This document shows, piece by piece, positions 63,173-64,000 of a DNA stretch of 64,000 nucleotides. The DNA lies in the NCBI RefSeq assembly GCF_025128095.1, contig NZ_JAHLYT010000007.1:1-64000 (forward strand), given 5' to 3'. A program made the translations under genes and the position numbers. The notes below the pieces were generated by a model. It had not been told where the DNA came from and searched no databases. It saw only the letters and a list, made by a program, of their open reading frames with translations. The DNA is from Synechococcus sp. CS-1328. GTDB lineage: Bacteria; Cyanobacteriota; Cyanobacteriia; PCC-6307; Cyanobiaceae. Numbering within the stretch: position 1 is the first letter of the stretch; every line of letters begins with the position of its first letter.

Positions 63173-64000
63173 GCCAGGGCCTCCAGCAGGGGCCCCAGCT
63201 TCCAGCCCAGCTCCTCCGCCTCATCGTGGGGGTCGGAATCGGCCACGATGCCGCAGCCGGCATGGGCCCGCAGGGTGCGGCCCTGCAGAAACAACGAACG
63301 GATCAGGATGCTGCTGTCGAAGCTGCCGTCGTGGGCAAGGCGGAACAGGGAGCCGCAGTAGGGCCCGCGCGGCACCGGTTCGAGCCCATGCAGCCGCCGG
63401 CAGGCCCGCACTTTCGGCGCCCCTGTGATCGAGCCGCCCGGCCAGCAGGCCCGGAGCAGATCCACCACCCCCAGCCCGGCGCGCAGCTGTCCCTGCACCA
63501 CCGAGGTGAGGTGGTGCACCTGCGCATAGCTTTCCAGGCCCACCAGCTGGGGCACCTGGATCGAGCCCGGCACGCACACCCGGCCTAGGTCGTTGCGCAG
63601 CAGGTCGACGATCATTACGTTCTCGGCCCGGTCCTTGGCGCTGCTGACCAGATCGGCGGCGGCATCCGCGTCGATCGCCGGGTCGTGGTGCCGCGGCCGG
63701 GTGCCCTTGATCGGCCGGCTCTCCACCAGGCCGCTGGCGCTCACCTGCAGGAAGCGCTCCGGTGAGGCCGAGAGGATGGCCTCCAGCGGGGTCTGGGCCG
63801 GGTTGCTCCCCTTGGCTGCGGCCGCGATCGCCAGTCCGCCGAAGGGTGCCGGGCAGCGCCGCCGCAGCCGTTGGTAGAGCGCCAGCGGATCGACGTGGCC
63901 CGTCAGCTCCTGCTCGCAGCAGGCGGTGAGATTGGCCTGGAACAGATCCCCGGCCGCGATCCAGTCGTGGATGCGCTCCACACCGGCGGCAAAGGCCGGC
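63169..64000 (-). CDS. pabB: Aminodeoxychorismate synthase component I (partial)
   Basis: The C-terminal part of a chorismate-binding enzyme; the start lies beyond the window. The frame stays open to base 64000. Landmarks are IAAGDLFQANLTACCE, RPIKGTRPRHHDP, AENVMIVDLLRNDLGRVC, LRACWPGGSITGAPKVRA and CGIVADSDPHDEAEE. Family knowledge: PabB/TrpE fold enzymes. PabB rather than TrpE is inferred from the overlap with pabC. Confidence 0.9.
   Translation of the reverse strand, partial: PAFAAGVERIHDWIAAGDLFQANLTACCEQELTGHVDPLALYQRLRRRCPAPFGGLAIAAAAKGSNPAQTPLEAILSASPERFLQVSASGLVESRPIKGTRPRHHDPAIDADAAADLVSSAKDRAENVMIVDLLRNDLGRVCVPGSIQVPQLVGLESYAQVHHLTSVVQGQLRAGLGVVDLLRACWPGGSITGAPKVRACRRLHGLEPVPRGPYCGSLFRLAHDGSFDSSILIRSLFLQGRTLRAHAGCGIVADSDPHDEAEELGWKLGPLLEALA

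Overview
The window is GC-rich chromosomal DNA (a few low-GC patches) that looks like a picocyanobacterium of the Cyanobium/Synechococcus group. The pointers are a cyanobacterial-type AbrB regulator, an NtcA-type promoter (GTA-N8-TAC) in front of a complete urea transporter operon urtABCDE, HIP1 octamers such as the one at 2216-2223, and many secreted TPR/CHAT proteins. No rRNA, tRNA, CRISPR array or intact insertion sequence was found. About fifty-five genes are supported.

Layout. 1-9.2 kb: a SprT-like protein, DNA ligase ligA and a very large RTX-type extracellular protein joining beta-propeller, phytase-like and 5'-nucleotidase-like modules. 9.4-13.2 kb: a TVP38 membrane protein, a C39-like cysteine-peptidase-like protein, a molybdopterin oxidoreductase with a cytochrome b partner, and mscL. 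14-19.4 kb: valS, a Coq4-family protein and a 2OG-Fe(II) oxygenase in a short operon, and a divergently transcribed small gene. 19.4-26.2 kb: a methyltransferase, a solute-binding protein overlapping an MscS channel, a P-type ATPase and abrB. 26.3-34.3 kb: a CsgG-like protein, a cupin-like protein, two tandem PAS-GGDEF-EAL paralogues and a GAF/degenerate HD-GYP protein, which together form a c-di-GMP cluster. 34.3-42.5 kb: a minus-strand run of ATP-grasp, alpha-E, transglutaminase, glycogen phosphorylase and DUF2126 genes. 43.1-62.2 kb: a PilZ protein and then the nitrogen region: ureABC (minus), ureD (minus), ureEFG (plus) and urtABCDE (plus). 62.3-64 kb: pabC and the 3' part of pabB.

The urea genes form one pathway. 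UrtABCDE imports urea, UreABC hydrolyses it, and UreDEFG loads nickel into the enzyme. An NtcA box and a terminator-like hairpin between urtA and urtB suggest nitrogen control and extra UrtA production.

The most unusual part is the roughly 7.4 kb between ureA and ureD (46.3-53.7 kb), which separates genes usually kept together as ureDABC. It holds a tight three-gene operon (gaps of 3 nt): a secreted nine-repeat TPR-CHAT caspase-like protein, a secreted relative of YpfJ-type zinc metallopeptidases that has lost its HExxH motif, and a single-pass membrane protein. It also holds a low-GC secreted TPR protein, a DUF3828-like lipoprotein or secreted protein, an unexplained stretch, and a frameshifted, truncated CDP-alcohol phosphatidyltransferase. 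The CHAT/pseudo-peptidase/membrane-protein operon is my best candidate for an undescribed system.
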